A stretch of 64,000 nucleotides of DNA, taken from contig DATBKU010000062.1 in NCBI GenBank assembly GCA_036555725.1, forward strand, positions 62,001-126,000. Direction: 5' to 3'. Below the pieces are notes generated by a model. It was not told the origin of the DNA. It ran no database searches and saw only the letters and a program-made list of their open reading frames with translations. Both the position numbers and the translations under genes were made by a program. The DNA comes from CALAED01 sp036555725. GTDB lineage: Bacteria > Actinomycetota > Actinomycetes > Streptosporangiales > Streptosporangiaceae. Of the stretch, positions 32,076 through 42,000 are shown piece by piece; position 1 is the stretch's first letter; the number at the start of each line of letters is the position of its first letter.

Positions 32076-32600
32076 TCAGGCGAGCTTCTTGTGGTAAATG
32101 ACGTAGTCGCACGGCGTCGCGAGCAGGGGTGCCAGCGCCGGGTACTGTTCCTCGATGCTGCCGGTTCGGACCATCCGGTAGCCGATCCGGGTGTACCACT
32201 CGTGCAGGAATTGCTTGCTGGGATGGGTCCACGACTTCGGGGTGAGCAATTCGAGCTGCATGATGTCGAGCCCGCGTTCCCGGCTCGACTCCTCGGCGAA
32301 CTGGATCAGCCGCCGGCCGATGCCGGCGCCCCGGTGGCCGGGCTCGGTGGCCAGCATCCCGAACTCGCCGATGCCGCCGTCGAGCTGTTGAATCCGGACG
32401 CTGCCGACGATGCGCCCGGCCAGCCGGGCCACGGCGATCTCCCCGTTGCGGACGAACTCCGTTGTCTCGGCGGGGGTGGTCCGGGGCGTGCCCTCGCGCC
32501 ACAGCCCCTCCTCGGCGGCGGCGTACGCAAGATTCACCAGGTCCGTGACCTCGCCGACGGCGCTGTCCGCGGCGTCGAGGTCCAGCATCCGAACCTCCAC
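32076..32600 (-). CDS. GNAT-family N-acetyltransferase
   Basis: About 174 residues. The acetyl-CoA binding motif EPGHRGAGIGRRLI lies in the middle, preceded by strands IAVARLAGRIVGSVRIQQL and GEFGMLAT, the normal GNAT order. The end YTRIGYRMVRTGSIEE is the last GNAT strand pair. The substrate cannot be told. Start: GTG at 32600 keeps the first strand VEVRML and has GGGAG just upstream; the ATG at 32588 with a GGAGG inside the preceding codons, and a TTG at 32627, are alternatives. Convergent with the GntR gene. Confidence 0.85.
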   Translation of the reverse strand: MEVRMLDLDAADSAVGEVTDLVNLAYAAAEEGLWREGTPRTTPAETTEFVRNGEIAVARLAGRIVGSVRIQQLDGGIGEFGMLATEPGHRGAGIGRRLIQFAEESSRERGLDIMQLELLTPKSWTHPSKQFLHEWYTRIGYRMVRTGSIEEQYPALAPLLATPCDYVIYHKKLA

Positions 32601-32744
32601 GGCTCCCACCTTGTCGTCAGCGGCCAATGCGATCCCCGGGGGCCATGCGAGTCTCCCGAAACGACTTGTCAGGGCTGAAATTCTAGCATGCCAGCACTCG
32701 CCGACCGCTCCCGTCGATCCTTAGGCCGATGGCTCCGCACCGCG

Positions 32745-33683
32745 TCAGGGGGTGGGTCTGCCGACCTCTCTGGTGGCCTCATACAGATCGGGCTCGAGGT
32801 AGATGAGCCGGGCGATGGGCACCGCGTCGCGGACCCGGCGCTCGGCGGCGTCGATGCCGTGCGCCACCTTCTCGGCCGTGTCGTCGTGATGCACGGCGAT
32901 CTTGGCGGCGACGAGCAGCTCCTCCGGGCCGATGTGCTCGGTCCGGAGGTGGATGACGCGTTCGACCTCGTCGCCGGCCTCGAGCGCGGCGACGATCTGG
33001 CGCTCCACGTCGTCGGCCGCGGACTCGCCGATGAGCAGGCTCTTGGTCTCGATGGCGAGCACGACGGCGACCATGCCGAGCAGCAGGCCGATGGCCATTG
33101 AGCCCGCGCCGTCCCACACGCCGTTCTCGGTGACGACCGCCAGCGACACGCCCGCCAGGGCGAGGACCAGGCCGAGCAGTGCGGCGAGGTCTTCGAGCAG
33201 CACCACGGGCAGCTCTGGCGCCTTGGCGCGGCGGATGAAGTCCACCCAGCTGTGCCTGCCGCGCACGCGGTTGGATTCCTTGATCGCGGTCCAGAAGGAG
33301 TACGACTCCAGCGCGATCGCGAAGAGCAGCACGCCGAACGCCCAGCCCGCCGATTCCACCTCGTGCGGATCGCTGATCTTGTGCCAGCCCTCGTACAGCG
33401 AGAACACCGCGCCGACCGTGAACAGCACGACCGCGACGATGAAGGCGTAGAAGAAGCGCTCCCGTCCGTACCCGAACGGGTGCTGCGGGGTGACCGGGCG
33501 CTCGGAGCGCCGGCGCCCGACGAGCAGCAGCGCCTGGTTGCCGGAGTCGGCCACCGAGTGCACCGACTCGGCCATCATCGACGCCGAGCCGGTGAACAGA
33601 AAGGCGATGAACTTGGCCACCGCGATCCCGATATTGGCGGCCAGCGCGGCGAAAATCGCTCTCGTCCCGCCTTCAGCGCTCAT
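32745..33683 (-). CDS. Cation diffusion facilitator (CDF) transporter
   Basis: 312 residues. Six membrane helices in the first 210 residues with the CDF site HSVADSGNQALL in the second helix (His and Asp are metal ligands) and further acidic positions in the fifth. The C-terminal cytoplasmic domain (RQIVAALEAGDEVERVIHLRTEHIGPEELLV) has the ferredoxin-like fold of the family. It exports divalent metals such as zinc, iron or cobalt in exchange for protons; the metal cannot be fixed from the sequence. ATG at 33683 with GGAGACGC. It lies next to the SIS/manB operon without overlap. Confidence 0.93.
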   Translation of the reverse strand: MSAEGGTRAIFAALAANIGIAVAKFIAFLFTGSASMMAESVHSVADSGNQALLLVGRRRSERPVTPQHPFGYGRERFFYAFIVAVVLFTVGAVFSLYEGWHKISDPHEVESAGWAFGVLLFAIALESYSFWTAIKESNRVRGRHSWVDFIRRAKAPELPVVLLEDLAALLGLVLALAGVSLAVVTENGVWDGAGSMAIGLLLGMVAVVLAIETKSLLIGESAADDVERQIVAALEAGDEVERVIHLRTEHIGPEELLVAAKIAVHHDDTAEKVAHGIDAAERRVRDAVPIARLIYLEPDLYEATREVGRPTP

Positions 33684-33726
33684 TGCGTCTCCGTTCAGCC
33701 ACCGGCGCGCTCTGGGCGTATCCGGC

Positions 33727-34857
33727 TCACTGGTCTGCGATCCTCGCCTTCAGCTCCTGGATGGCGGCGACCGGTGTCGGGTCGACGCCCAGCGCGATCG
33801 CCAGATAGACGGTCGTGTAGTCGGCTAGCGCGATCAAGGTCGCGATGCGTTCGAGCGGATGGGTGCCCTCGGCGACGAGCTCCGTCACGGGGATGCCCCG
33901 GGCCCGCGCCAGCTCCACCGAGACCTCGCGCCGCCGGGCCACCTGGGGGTGTTCATCGACGTCGCGGAGGACCACGAGGTGCAGCGCGGGGCCCGCGTCC
34001 TCGACCCGGTCGCGGAAGAAGTCGTCATCGCGGCCCCCGAACGGCCCGTCGAACGCCACCACCTGGTTGTGGTTGGCCTCGGGCAGCGCGCCGTACACGC
34101 AGGGATACTTGGCGTTCTCGTTGAGCTGGCAGGCGAAGCGGTAGGCGGCCACGCCGGCCAGGGGGGAGGTGCCCCACACCATCGGCACGGCGCCGCCCAG
34201 CTCGGTGGCGAGCTGCTTGCCCGGGTTGATGAACGACTCGCTGCTCGGCCGGCAGCGGTGGCTGACGTCCTCCAGCCGCTTCGCCGTGTCCTCCAGTACG
34301 TCGTCGGAGGCGTCGGAGAGCCCCAGCGACCGAGCGGCCAGGATCAGCGGCACCGTCAGTCCCCACAGGGTGGCCCGCGGCTGCCCGGCCGAGCGAACCG
34401 GCACGAACGGAGCGCTCGCCTGCGCCGCGATGTCGGCCAGCGGGGACTCTTCGCCGCCCACGCAGAGCAGCCTGCTGCCCCGGCGTACGGCCTCGATGGC
34501 CACGGCGAGCGTCTCCTCCGTCGACCCGGAGCACGACACCGCGATCACCAGATCGGTGGCGCCCACCCAGCCCGGCAGCTGATACCCGCGGACGGTGACG
34601 ATGGGGATCGGGCACCCGACGCCGCACACGGCGGCGAGGACGTCGCCGGAGATGGCCGAACCGCCCATGCCGGTGACGACGACTGACCGCGGGCGCCCCG
34701 CGTCGGCCACGACGGCGATGCCCGCCTCGGTCGTACGGAACTGCGCCTCGCGGATCTGCGCCGCCGCCGAGGCCAGCTGGCGCAGCATGTCACCAGGGTC
34801 GGCGGCTTGGATGGCGTCTGGATCATCGAGGCGGCCCGAGTCCACCTCGATCGTCAT
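33727..34857 (-). CDS. SIS-domain protein, bifunctional phosphoglucose/phosphomannose isomerase-like
   Basis: 376 residues. First SIS half with VVVTGMGGSAISGDVLA and the phosphate-binding SCSGSTEETLA; second half with the family ending, including EANHNQVVAFDGP, where the Glu and His of the isomerase site are expected. It resembles the Rv3256c protein of mycobacteria and the PGI/PMI family that interconverts fructose-6-phosphate with glucose-6-P and mannose-6-P. The ATG overlaps the Trm112-like gene (ATGA). With manB two genes upstream, it supplies mannose-1-phosphate for glycan synthesis; this is inference from context. Confidence 0.88.
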   Translation of the reverse strand: MTIEVDSGRLDDPDAIQAADPGDMLRQLASAAAQIREAQFRTTEAGIAVVADAGRPRSVVVTGMGGSAISGDVLAAVCGVGCPIPIVTVRGYQLPGWVGATDLVIAVSCSGSTEETLAVAIEAVRRGSRLLCVGGEESPLADIAAQASAPFVPVRSAGQPRATLWGLTVPLILAARSLGLSDASDDVLEDTAKRLEDVSHRCRPSSESFINPGKQLATELGGAVPMVWGTSPLAGVAAYRFACQLNENAKYPCVYGALPEANHNQVVAFDGPFGGRDDDFFRDRVEDAGPALHLVVLRDVDEHPQVARRREVSVELARARGIPVTELVAEGTHPLERIATLIALADYTTVYLAIALGVDPTPVAAIQELKARIADQ

Positions 34858-35027
34858 CGGCCGGTCCGCGCCTCATCGACGAGCAGCACCGGGATGTCGT
34901 CCCGTACCGGGTAGGCGTACTTGCACTCACCGGTGCAGACCAGCTCGTTCGCCGCCTCGTCGGCCTCCAGCGTGCCCCGGCAGTTGGGGCAGGCGAGGAT
35001 CTCGAGCAGCCAAGGGTCGATCTTCAT
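34854..35027 (-). CDS. Trm112-like zinc-ribbon protein, 57 residues
   Basis: Short gene with starts and stops fused to both neighbours: ATG at 35027 overlaps the manB stop and its own TGA overlaps the SIS-gene ATG, both as ATGA. The protein begins MKIDPWLLEILACPNCRG and has paired cysteines CPNC (13, 16) and CTGEC (31, 35), then YPVRDDIPVLLVDEA, the exact pattern of the Trm112/UPF0434 family. Trm112 proteins bind and stabilise methyltransferases in eukaryotes and archaea; the bacterial role is not established. A good AAGGAAA precedes the start. Confidence 0.93.
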   Translation of the reverse strand: MKIDPWLLEILACPNCRGTLEADEAANELVCTGECKYAYPVRDDIPVLLVDEARTGR

Positions 35028-36394
35028 TGGATTTCCTTTCGGACGAGTGCCAAGACCTCGTCCCGCACCTGAGCCATGGTCTGCTCGTCAACGGCCTCGG
35101 CGTTGAGGCGGAGCAACGGCTCGGTGTTGGAGGGTCGGAGATTGAACCACCAGTTCGCGTGACCTACGGTCAGCCCGTCGAGTTCGTCGATCGTAACGCC
35201 CGGCCGCCCCTCGAACGCCTCGCGTACGGCCGCCATCGTGGCGCCCTGATCGGCCACCTCGCTGTTGATCTCGCCGGATGCGGCGTAGCGACTGTACTCG
35301 GCGACCAGCTCCGACAGCGGGCGAGACTGCCCGCCGAGCGCCGCCAGCACGTGCATGGCCGCGAGCATCCCGGTGTCGGCCCGCCAGAAGTCGGCGAAGT
35401 AGTAGTGCGCCGAGTGCTCGCCGCCGAAGACCGCGCCGGTCTCGGCCATCTCCTCCTTGATAAAGGAATGGCCGACGCGGGTACGGATGGGCACCCCGCC
35501 GTGGGCCCGGATGATCTCCGGTACGTATCGGGAGGTGATCAGGTTGTGGATGATCGAGGCTCCCGGATGCTTTTCCAGCTCCCGTACGGCCACCAGGGCG
35601 GTGATCGTGGACGGCGCGACCGACTCACCGCGCTCGTCGATGATCCAGCAGCGGTCGGCGTCGCCGTCGAAGGCGATGCCGATGTCGGCTCCGTGCTCGA
35701 CCACGGCCGCCTGCAGGTCGCGCAGGTTCTCCGGGTTGATCGGGTTCGCCTCGTGGTTGGGGAACGTGCCGTCCAGCTCGAAGTAGAGCGGCACGATGTC
35801 GAGCGGCAGCGCCGGCAGCTTGCTGTCGCCGAGCACCGCCGGCACGGTGTGGCCGCCCATGCCGTTGCCCGCGTCGACCACGGCGTTGAGCGGGCGGATG
35901 CCCGACAGGTCGACCAGCGTGCGCAGGTGCGCCGCATACTCGGCGAGCAGGTCGCGCTGGGTCACGCTGCCGCGCGGCCCGTCGCTGGCGGTCAGCCCGG
36001 CCTCCACCAGCGCCTTGATCTCGGTCAGCCCGGTGTCGCGGCCGACCGGGGCGGCCCCCGCCCGGCACAGCTTGATTCCGTTGTAGCGGGCCGGGTTGTG
36101 GCTGGCGGTGAACATGGCGCCGGGCATGTCCAGGCTGCCGCTGGCGTAGTAGAGCATGTCGGTCGAGCCGAGCCCGGCCTCGATCACGTCGGCCCCCTGG
36201 CCGGTCGCGCCGCGGGCGAAGGCCGTGGCAAGTGGCTCGGACGAGCTGCGCATGTCGTGCGCGGTGACGATCGCCCGCGCCCCGGTCACCCTGACGAACG
36301 CCGCGCCGACGGCCTCGGCGATGTCGGGGCCGAGCTCGTCCGGCACCACGCCGCGGATGTCGTATGCCTTGAAGATCTTTTCGAGGTCGCCCAC
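35024..36394 (-). CDS. manB: Phosphomannomutase/phosphoglucomutase
   Basis: 456 residues. Alpha-D-phosphohexomutase with catalytic Ser in FTASHNPARYNGIKL, metal loop FDGDADRC and the C-terminal phosphate-binding loop RPSNTEPLLRLN. Interconverts mannose-6-phosphate and mannose-1-phosphate (and glucose forms), feeding GDP-mannose for cell-wall glycans. Start GTG at 36394 (VGDLEKIFKAYDIRG) has GGGGAGCAGGA; the longer frame to 36508 is not conserved. First gene of the overlapping manB, Trm112-like, SIS operon, equivalent to Rv3257c. Confidence 0.94.
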   Translation of the reverse strand: MGDLEKIFKAYDIRGVVPDELGPDIAEAVGAAFVRVTGARAIVTAHDMRSSSEPLATAFARGATGQGADVIEAGLGSTDMLYYASGSLDMPGAMFTASHNPARYNGIKLCRAGAAPVGRDTGLTEIKALVEAGLTASDGPRGSVTQRDLLAEYAAHLRTLVDLSGIRPLNAVVDAGNGMGGHTVPAVLGDSKLPALPLDIVPLYFELDGTFPNHEANPINPENLRDLQAAVVEHGADIGIAFDGDADRCWIIDERGESVAPSTITALVAVRELEKHPGASIIHNLITSRYVPEIIRAHGGVPIRTRVGHSFIKEEMAETGAVFGGEHSAHYYFADFWRADTGMLAAMHVLAALGGQSRPLSELVAEYSRYAASGEINSEVADQGATMAAVREAFEGRPGVTIDELDGLTVGHANWWFNLRPSNTEPLLRLNAEAVDEQTMAQVRDEVLALVRKEIQ

Positions 36395-36535
36395 TCCTGC
36401 TCCCCTGGTCGCCTGTTCGCGGGGCCGGGCCGGGCCCAGGACGTCCCGCGATTGTCCGAGCCTATCGACGGTCGCGGCCGGAATCCCCCGGTGGGGCTGG
36501 ACGAACACGGCAAGGGTGAGGCACGGGACCCACAG

Positions 36536-36913
36536 TCAGCGATCGGGTGCGGCCGGTGGGCGCGGGGCGGCCGAGCGCAGCACTCGCAGATGTCCCCGGC
36601 GGCCTACCTCGACGCCCTGCCCGACCGGCTCCTCGCGCGGCGGGCTGGGCTTGGCCGCCTCTCGGACGGCGTCCGCGAGCGCCTCGAGGTCGTCGGTGCT
36701 CGGCGCGCTCTCCTCGGCGGGCAGCCGGACCAGCTCCCACCCCATCGGCGCGGTGAGCCGTGCCGCGTGCCCCGAGCACAGGTCGTAACAGTGCGGCTCG
36801 ACGTACGCGGCGAGCGGGCCGAGCACCGCGGTGGAGTCGCGGTAGACGTACGTGAGCGTGTAGACGGCGGGCTCCTTGCACGCGGTTCGGGAGCATATGC
36901 GGACGGGGCTCAC
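36536..36913 (-). CDS. DUF3499 family protein
   Basis: 125 residues from the GTG at 36913 (VSPVRICSRTACKEPAVYT); the frame continues upstream without a family match. The conserved part has two Cys pairs (CSRTAC and CYDLCSGHAARL) suggesting a small zinc-binding fold, followed by the WELVRL strand. The tail is Arg/Pro-rich. The family is actinobacterial and of unknown function; the equivalent in M. tuberculosis is Rv3258c, in the same position next to manB. Confidence 0.88.
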   Translation of the reverse strand: MSPVRICSRTACKEPAVYTLTYVYRDSTAVLGPLAAYVEPHCYDLCSGHAARLTAPMGWELVRLPAEESAPSTDDLEALADAVREAAKPSPPREEPVGQGVEVGRRGHLRVLRSAAPRPPAAPDR

Positions 36914-37081
36914 GATGGCCGACCGTATCTCTCCATACGGCCCGCCGCCACTATCTTCGCGAACGTGTCGTCGAACCGCCCGAATCAGCCACACACCCTC
37001 ATAATCCGTCGATTTCGGCCGCTCTCGGTCTAGACCCCTTGATCCAGGTCGGTGATGGCGGCGTCGCTGTAAGCTCAAAGC

Positions 37082-37570
37082 GTGCGATCCCGCGTGTCAG
37101 GTTCCGCGCAGCGCGGCATCCAGCCCCCTGACGGAGGGCCGCGGCCGCCGCGCGCCAAGCGCCGCGATCGGCATGGTCGTGGCCTGCGCGGCCCGCTGGC
37201 TCCCCCCCAGGCTCCCGTGTCCCGTACGCGGTCCGAGCGCTTCGACGATCTCGTCCAAGATGAGGTACGCCGGGTCACCGGCCGCTGGCGGCGTGAGCTG
37301 GCGGGGGTGGAGTTCGCTGTCGAAGAGGTGCCGCCCGTCGAGCCGTGGGCCGATGGCTCCGACGCCGTCCTGCTCGGCCGGCTGCATCCGGCGGCCGCCG
37401 ACCGCCCGCCCCGCATCGTCGTCTACCGCCGCCCCGTCCAGGCGCGCGGCGGCGCCGACGAGCGCGACCTGGCCAGGCTGGTGCGCGACGTCGTCGTCGA
37501 GGAGGTCGCCGACCTGCTGGGCCTCGCCCCCGAGTCCGTCGACCCGACGTACGACTCCCCGGACGACTGA
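37082..37570 (+). CDS. Metallopeptidase-family protein with degenerate active site
   Basis: 162 residues. A basic, disordered N-terminus of about 45 residues precedes the zincin-like fold: RFDDLVQDEVRRV, then LAGVEFAVEEVPP, a strand PPRIVVYRRPV and the helix RDVVVEEVADLLGL. True members carry HExxH in that helix; here the sequence reads V-E-E-V-A-D, with no His, so zinc catalysis is unlikely. The position matches Rv3259 between DUF3499 and whiB2. GTG start at 37082; a later start near residue 46 is possible. Confidence 0.8.
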   Translation: MRSRVSGSAQRGIQPPDGGPRPPRAKRRDRHGRGLRGPLAPPQAPVSRTRSERFDDLVQDEVRRVTGRWRRELAGVEFAVEEVPPVEPWADGSDAVLLGRLHPAAADRPPRIVVYRRPVQARGGADERDLARLVRDVVVEEVADLLGLAPESVDPTYDSPDD

Positions 37571-37583
37571 GATCTACTGAGAT

Positions 37584-39059
37584 CTACGGGACGACGGCCG
37601 TGAGCGAGTTGCCCACGGGGGGCAGCATGACGGTGCTCACGGCGGGGACGATCGGCAACACGGTGATGAGGTTGCCCTTCCCCCGGAGGAGCCGGGCAGC
37701 GTAGACCGGACCGGAGCCGGGCTGCGACGTGATCATGATGCCGAAGCCCTTGGCCGCCAGGCCGGGCGGCTCGCCCACCCTGACCTCGAGGGTGCGGCCG
37801 CCGTTCACCTTGACGTCCTGCGGCGTGCCCACGGCGCCCTGGCCGGTGACGGTGACGATTCGTACGTTGGCGGGCCCCTGCGGCGCCGTCACCAGCACGG
37901 AGGACTCGCCGGCCCGGTTGTCGGCGACCACGCCGCCCTGGCCGAGCGGTGCGGTGCCGGCGCCGTACGCAACGTCGTTCCCCACCTGGGCCAAGAAGCC
38001 GGCCGTGATCGGCCGGTCCGAGGTCAGCCGGACCGCCGCGCCCTTGCCCGCGAGCGCGTGGTCGAGGTCGAGCGGCGTCACTGTCTGGGCGGGGGCGTCG
38101 AGGGTGTCCTGTCCCTGCGGGGCGAACGCGCCGTTCGCGGTGATCGCCTGCACCTTGACGCGGGCGTCGAACTCGCCCGGCACGGCGACCAGCAGCCGCC
38201 TGCTGCCCGACCCGCCGGGAATCCCTGGGACGACCAGGGACGTCCTGGGGGTCTGGGCCAACGGCACCCAGTCGACGCCCTTCGCGGTACGGATCCGTAC
38301 CGACGCCGCCACCCGGCCCGTCGTCGCCCGCACGTGCAGGGCCAGCACACGGGCGCTGTCGACGATGTGCCCGAGCCCGTCCGGCGACCGGCCGATGCCG
38401 ATCACCTTGGTGGTGTTCGGATCGATCGGGATGCCGTGGCCGTCGCTGCTGTCCAGCGGCCCCTCGCCGGACAGCGCCTCGACGTCGACCGCCGTGGACT
38501 GCTCGTCGACGTTGCTCACGAACAGGTCGATGCTCTTGGACTCGACCGGCCCGGAACCGAGGAACCACAGGTCGGTGCCGGGCGCGGCACAGCGTACCCC
38601 GGCCAGGCCCTGGTCGCCGCCCTTCGCGGCGATGGTCGTCTGCTCCACCGACAGGCCACCGGCCAGCGCGCCGGCGGCCCGGATGGTGTACGCGCCGGCC
38701 GCGCCCTTGACCTCGCGGTACCACGACGTGCCCGGCGCGGTCAGGGTCGTCACGACGGTGCCGCTGCGGGTGTCCTTGACCTCGGCCTGCCCGCCCTTGC
38801 GGGGGGTCAGCGACGTCATCGCGCTGACCCGGGTGGCCGCCTTGGCACGAGCGGCGGGGTCGGGGCACACCGCGATGGCCGACTCCACCGGGGCCGGCAC
38901 ACCGTGGACGGGCGCCCGCCGGGGGGTATGCGTGGAGGCCACGGCCACCCCGTACACCGCCACCAGCGCCACCAGCACCAGCCCGGCGATGCCGTAGCGA
39001 TGGCTCAGGACGCGCGTCACCATCCCGCCGGCCGGCCGGCCGATGCCCCGCTTCGTCAT
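37584..39059 (-). CDS. DUF5719 family secreted protein
   Basis: 491 residues. An N-terminal membrane helix or uncleaved signal (about 23-43: YGIAGLVLVALVAVYGVAVA) is followed by a long extracytoplasmic beta-rich region with repeated small beta-sandwich units, the DUF5719 pattern. One Cys pair (AVCPDPAA and VRCAAPGT) could form a disulfide. It overlaps the upstream glycosyltransferase by 4 bp (ATGA) and the two genes are neighbours in other actinobacteria, so they may work together at the cell surface. Function unknown. Confidence 0.85.
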   Translation of the reverse strand: MTKRGIGRPAGGMVTRVLSHRYGIAGLVLVALVAVYGVAVASTHTPRRAPVHGVPAPVESAIAVCPDPAARAKAATRVSAMTSLTPRKGGQAEVKDTRSGTVVTTLTAPGTSWYREVKGAAGAYTIRAAGALAGGLSVEQTTIAAKGGDQGLAGVRCAAPGTDLWFLGSGPVESKSIDLFVSNVDEQSTAVDVEALSGEGPLDSSDGHGIPIDPNTTKVIGIGRSPDGLGHIVDSARVLALHVRATTGRVAASVRIRTAKGVDWVPLAQTPRTSLVVPGIPGGSGSRRLLVAVPGEFDARVKVQAITANGAFAPQGQDTLDAPAQTVTPLDLDHALAGKGAAVRLTSDRPITAGFLAQVGNDVAYGAGTAPLGQGGVVADNRAGESSVLVTAPQGPANVRIVTVTGQGAVGTPQDVKVNGGRTLEVRVGEPPGLAAKGFGIMITSQPGSGPVYAARLLRGKGNLITVLPIVPAVSTVMLPPVGNSLTAVVP

Positions 39060-42000
39060 TGGTCACCGCCCTCGGGGATCCGAATCACGGCCAGCTCGTG
39101 ATCGGCGAGGCCGCCGGTCCGGGCGGCCTCCGGGGCGGCGGGCTCGGCATCGGGCTCGGCATCGGGCTCGGCATCGGGCTCGGCATCGGGCTCGGCCGAT
39201 CGGCGGACGCGCGGCAGCCGGATTCCGCGGCCCGGACGGCGGCGCGTTCCAGCGTGGGCCCGGCGCCGCGAGCCCGGGCTCGCGGCCGGCTCGACCCCCT
39301 CTGGTTCGCGCTCGTCCACGTCGTCGTAGGCGCCGGTTTCCTCGGCGTCGTCGCCGGCGGCGCGTTCCGGCGAGCGGAGCTGCTGCGGTGCCTCGGGCCC
39401 GGCCTCGACCCGGCCGCCCGGCAGGGCCAGCGCGACGACCACGACGACGGCCGCCAGCTGCACGATGAGCCAGAGGTGCCGGGTGAGCATGCCGCGCGTG
39501 AGCGTCAGGTCGCCGCCGGTCGCGGGCACGTTCCAGGCCTGCGCCCAGCCGTCGGCCTTCTTGCCGGTCAGCTCGGTGCCGTTGAGCTTGGCGTGCCAGC
39601 CGCCGTCGTACGGCTCGGCCAGCAGCAACGTGCGAGCCGCGTTGCCCGGCGGGATCGCCACATGCGCGGTGACCGGGTTCGCGGGCAGCGGCGTGATCTG
39701 GTTGCCGTCCAGCAGCATCAGCCGGCCGCCCGGGATGGCGAGCCGCCACAGCGCGAATCCCTGCGTACGGCTCAGCCGCGTCACATCGGGAGCGGCGTCG
39801 AGCACGCCGGTGAGCGGATCGCCGGCAGGGTGGGGCACGAGGAGGTAGTGGACGCCCATGCGGGTGAGGCCGCGGCTCTCGTCGTTGCCGCGGCCGGCGA
39901 GCAGCCCGGCGACGAGGTCGTCCATCCTGCGGTCAGCGGCCTCGGTCGTGAGAATCTCCGACTCGCCGAGCGTGGGCACGGTGCCGCGGAGCAGGCTGTA
40001 GGCCACCCGGCCATCGCGCTCGCGCTGCAGGACGAGCATGCGCGGCTGTACGGCGGCGTCGCCGGTCGCCCCCACGAACGCGGGGATCGAGTCCTGGTTC
40101 ACCGAGGTCAGCGGTCCCCGTCCGCCCGTGACGGCCCAGCCCGCCGCGGCCAGCACGGGGGTGGACAGCGCGGCCACCAGCAGCACGACCGCGCCCACCC
40201 GGGGCAGCAGCCGCCGCCCGGCGAACGCGTCGGTCGCTCGGCGTACCCCGACCACGGCGGCCACCAGGACCCCCGAGGCGGCGAACGCCAGCGCCACTCC
40301 CGGCCAGGCGGGCGCCACGTCGGCGCCCTTGGTGACCGTGACGGCGCTCGCGAGTACGGCGACGAGCAGGCCGAACAGCGCCAGCATCCAGCCACCCAGG
40401 ACGGTCGTCCGGTGGCGGCGCAGCGCCAGCGCGAACAGGCCGGTCGCCATCAGTCCGGCGGTCACCCAGAGCGCCGGGGTGCCGGGGCCGCCGGGGTTGA
40501 GGGTCAGGATCGACACGGCGGGCAGCCGGTCGTCGACGATCTCGGGCCGGTTCAGCCCGATTTCCACCAGGAACCGCGATGGGTGCCGGAACAGGCCGAT
40601 CGTCCACGGCAGGAGCAGCAGCGGCGGGACGCCGAGCACGACGAGCAGGTGCCGCCGCAGCTGCGGCACGGTCGGGCCGTACGCCACCCACACCAGGGCT
40701 CCGGCCACCGCCGCGATGGCCCAGGTCAGCGGCATGAAGGCCATCGCGACCGCCAGCAGGAAGGCGGTCGCCCAGGCGGCCCGGCCGGCCCGCCTGACGC
40801 GGTCGGCGGAGCCGCGGGGGTTGACCACCTGGATGGCCTGCAGGCCGATCAGCGGCAGCAGCACCATCACGACCGCCGTGCCGAGCCGACCCGCGGTGAT
40901 GGCGCCGGTGGCCACCGGCAACAGGGCGTACGTGATCGCGGCCCACGACTGGATGACCGGCGTCGGGATATGGACCCGCCGCCCCCGCCGGCGACCCACC
41001 TCCGCCGCGGGCAGATCGGGCACGATGCGCTTGGACGCGATGTACGCGGTCAGCCCGGCGAGCGGCACGCAGCCGAGCAGCAGCACCAGTACGGCCAGCC
41101 AGGGCTTGCCGAACGTGAGTGTGGACAGCACCGCCAGCACGCCGATCGCAGGCGGCGACCCGTCCGCCGAGCCGAGCCCGACCGGATGCCAGCCCGCGAA
41201 GTACTGTGCCCACAGATCGTGCGCCCCGCCCCAGGCCGGAACCAGCGCGCCGCCGCCGAGGCGCCCGATGGAGCCGATCACGGAACGGCCGGCGGCGAGG
41301 GTCACCGCCACGAGCAGCAGCACCGTCACGACGCCGGGGTTGGCGAGCAGCCGGCTCAGCCACCGGCTCTCCGGGGCCAGCGGCTCCTCGTCCTCCCCCT
41401 CGTCGCCGAAGCCGTGGTGCCGTCCGTCGGTGTCGACCGGCCCGGTGCCGGAGATCCGGTTGCCGATCGCGTCGATGAGCCGGCGCAGTGCGAGGCCGCG
41501 GGGCTGGTATCGGCGGATGCTGCGATAGGCGTGGGCCCGGCCGTGGGCCCGGTCGGCGCGCAACCGCCGCAGCCCGCCCGGGTCGCGCAGGACGTCGCCC
41601 AGGCCGCCCAGCTCGTCGCGCGCGGCCTCCGGCTGCTTCATGATCAGCAACGCGACGGTTCGGACCAGCGAGACCACGATGTTGCGGGCGATCATGCGGA
41701 GCATCACGCCGAACGGCACGTTGGACAGCAGGACGTACAGCGCGTTCCGGCGGTCGATACGGCGCGGGTGGTCGCTGGTCAGGCCGACGGGCCGCTGCCG
41801 GCGGGCCGAGGCCTCGGCGTGGTAGACCACGGCGTCGCTCACCGCGAACACGCGGTGGCCGGCGACGTGTGCCCGCCAGCCGAGGTCCATGTCGTCACGG
41901 AAGAGCCCGAGGCGCACGTCGAACCCGCCGAGCTCCTCCCAGACGTCGCGGCGGATCAGCATGCCGGCGGTGCTGACCGCGAGGACGTCCTTCACCCCGT

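Noticed and set aside
39141..39196. Short regular repeats considered as a CRISPR-like array
   Set aside because: Units of 12 bp without spacers lie in frame inside a coding region and encode EPDA; the same applies to the 15-bp and 21-bp repeats at 29236 and 24303.
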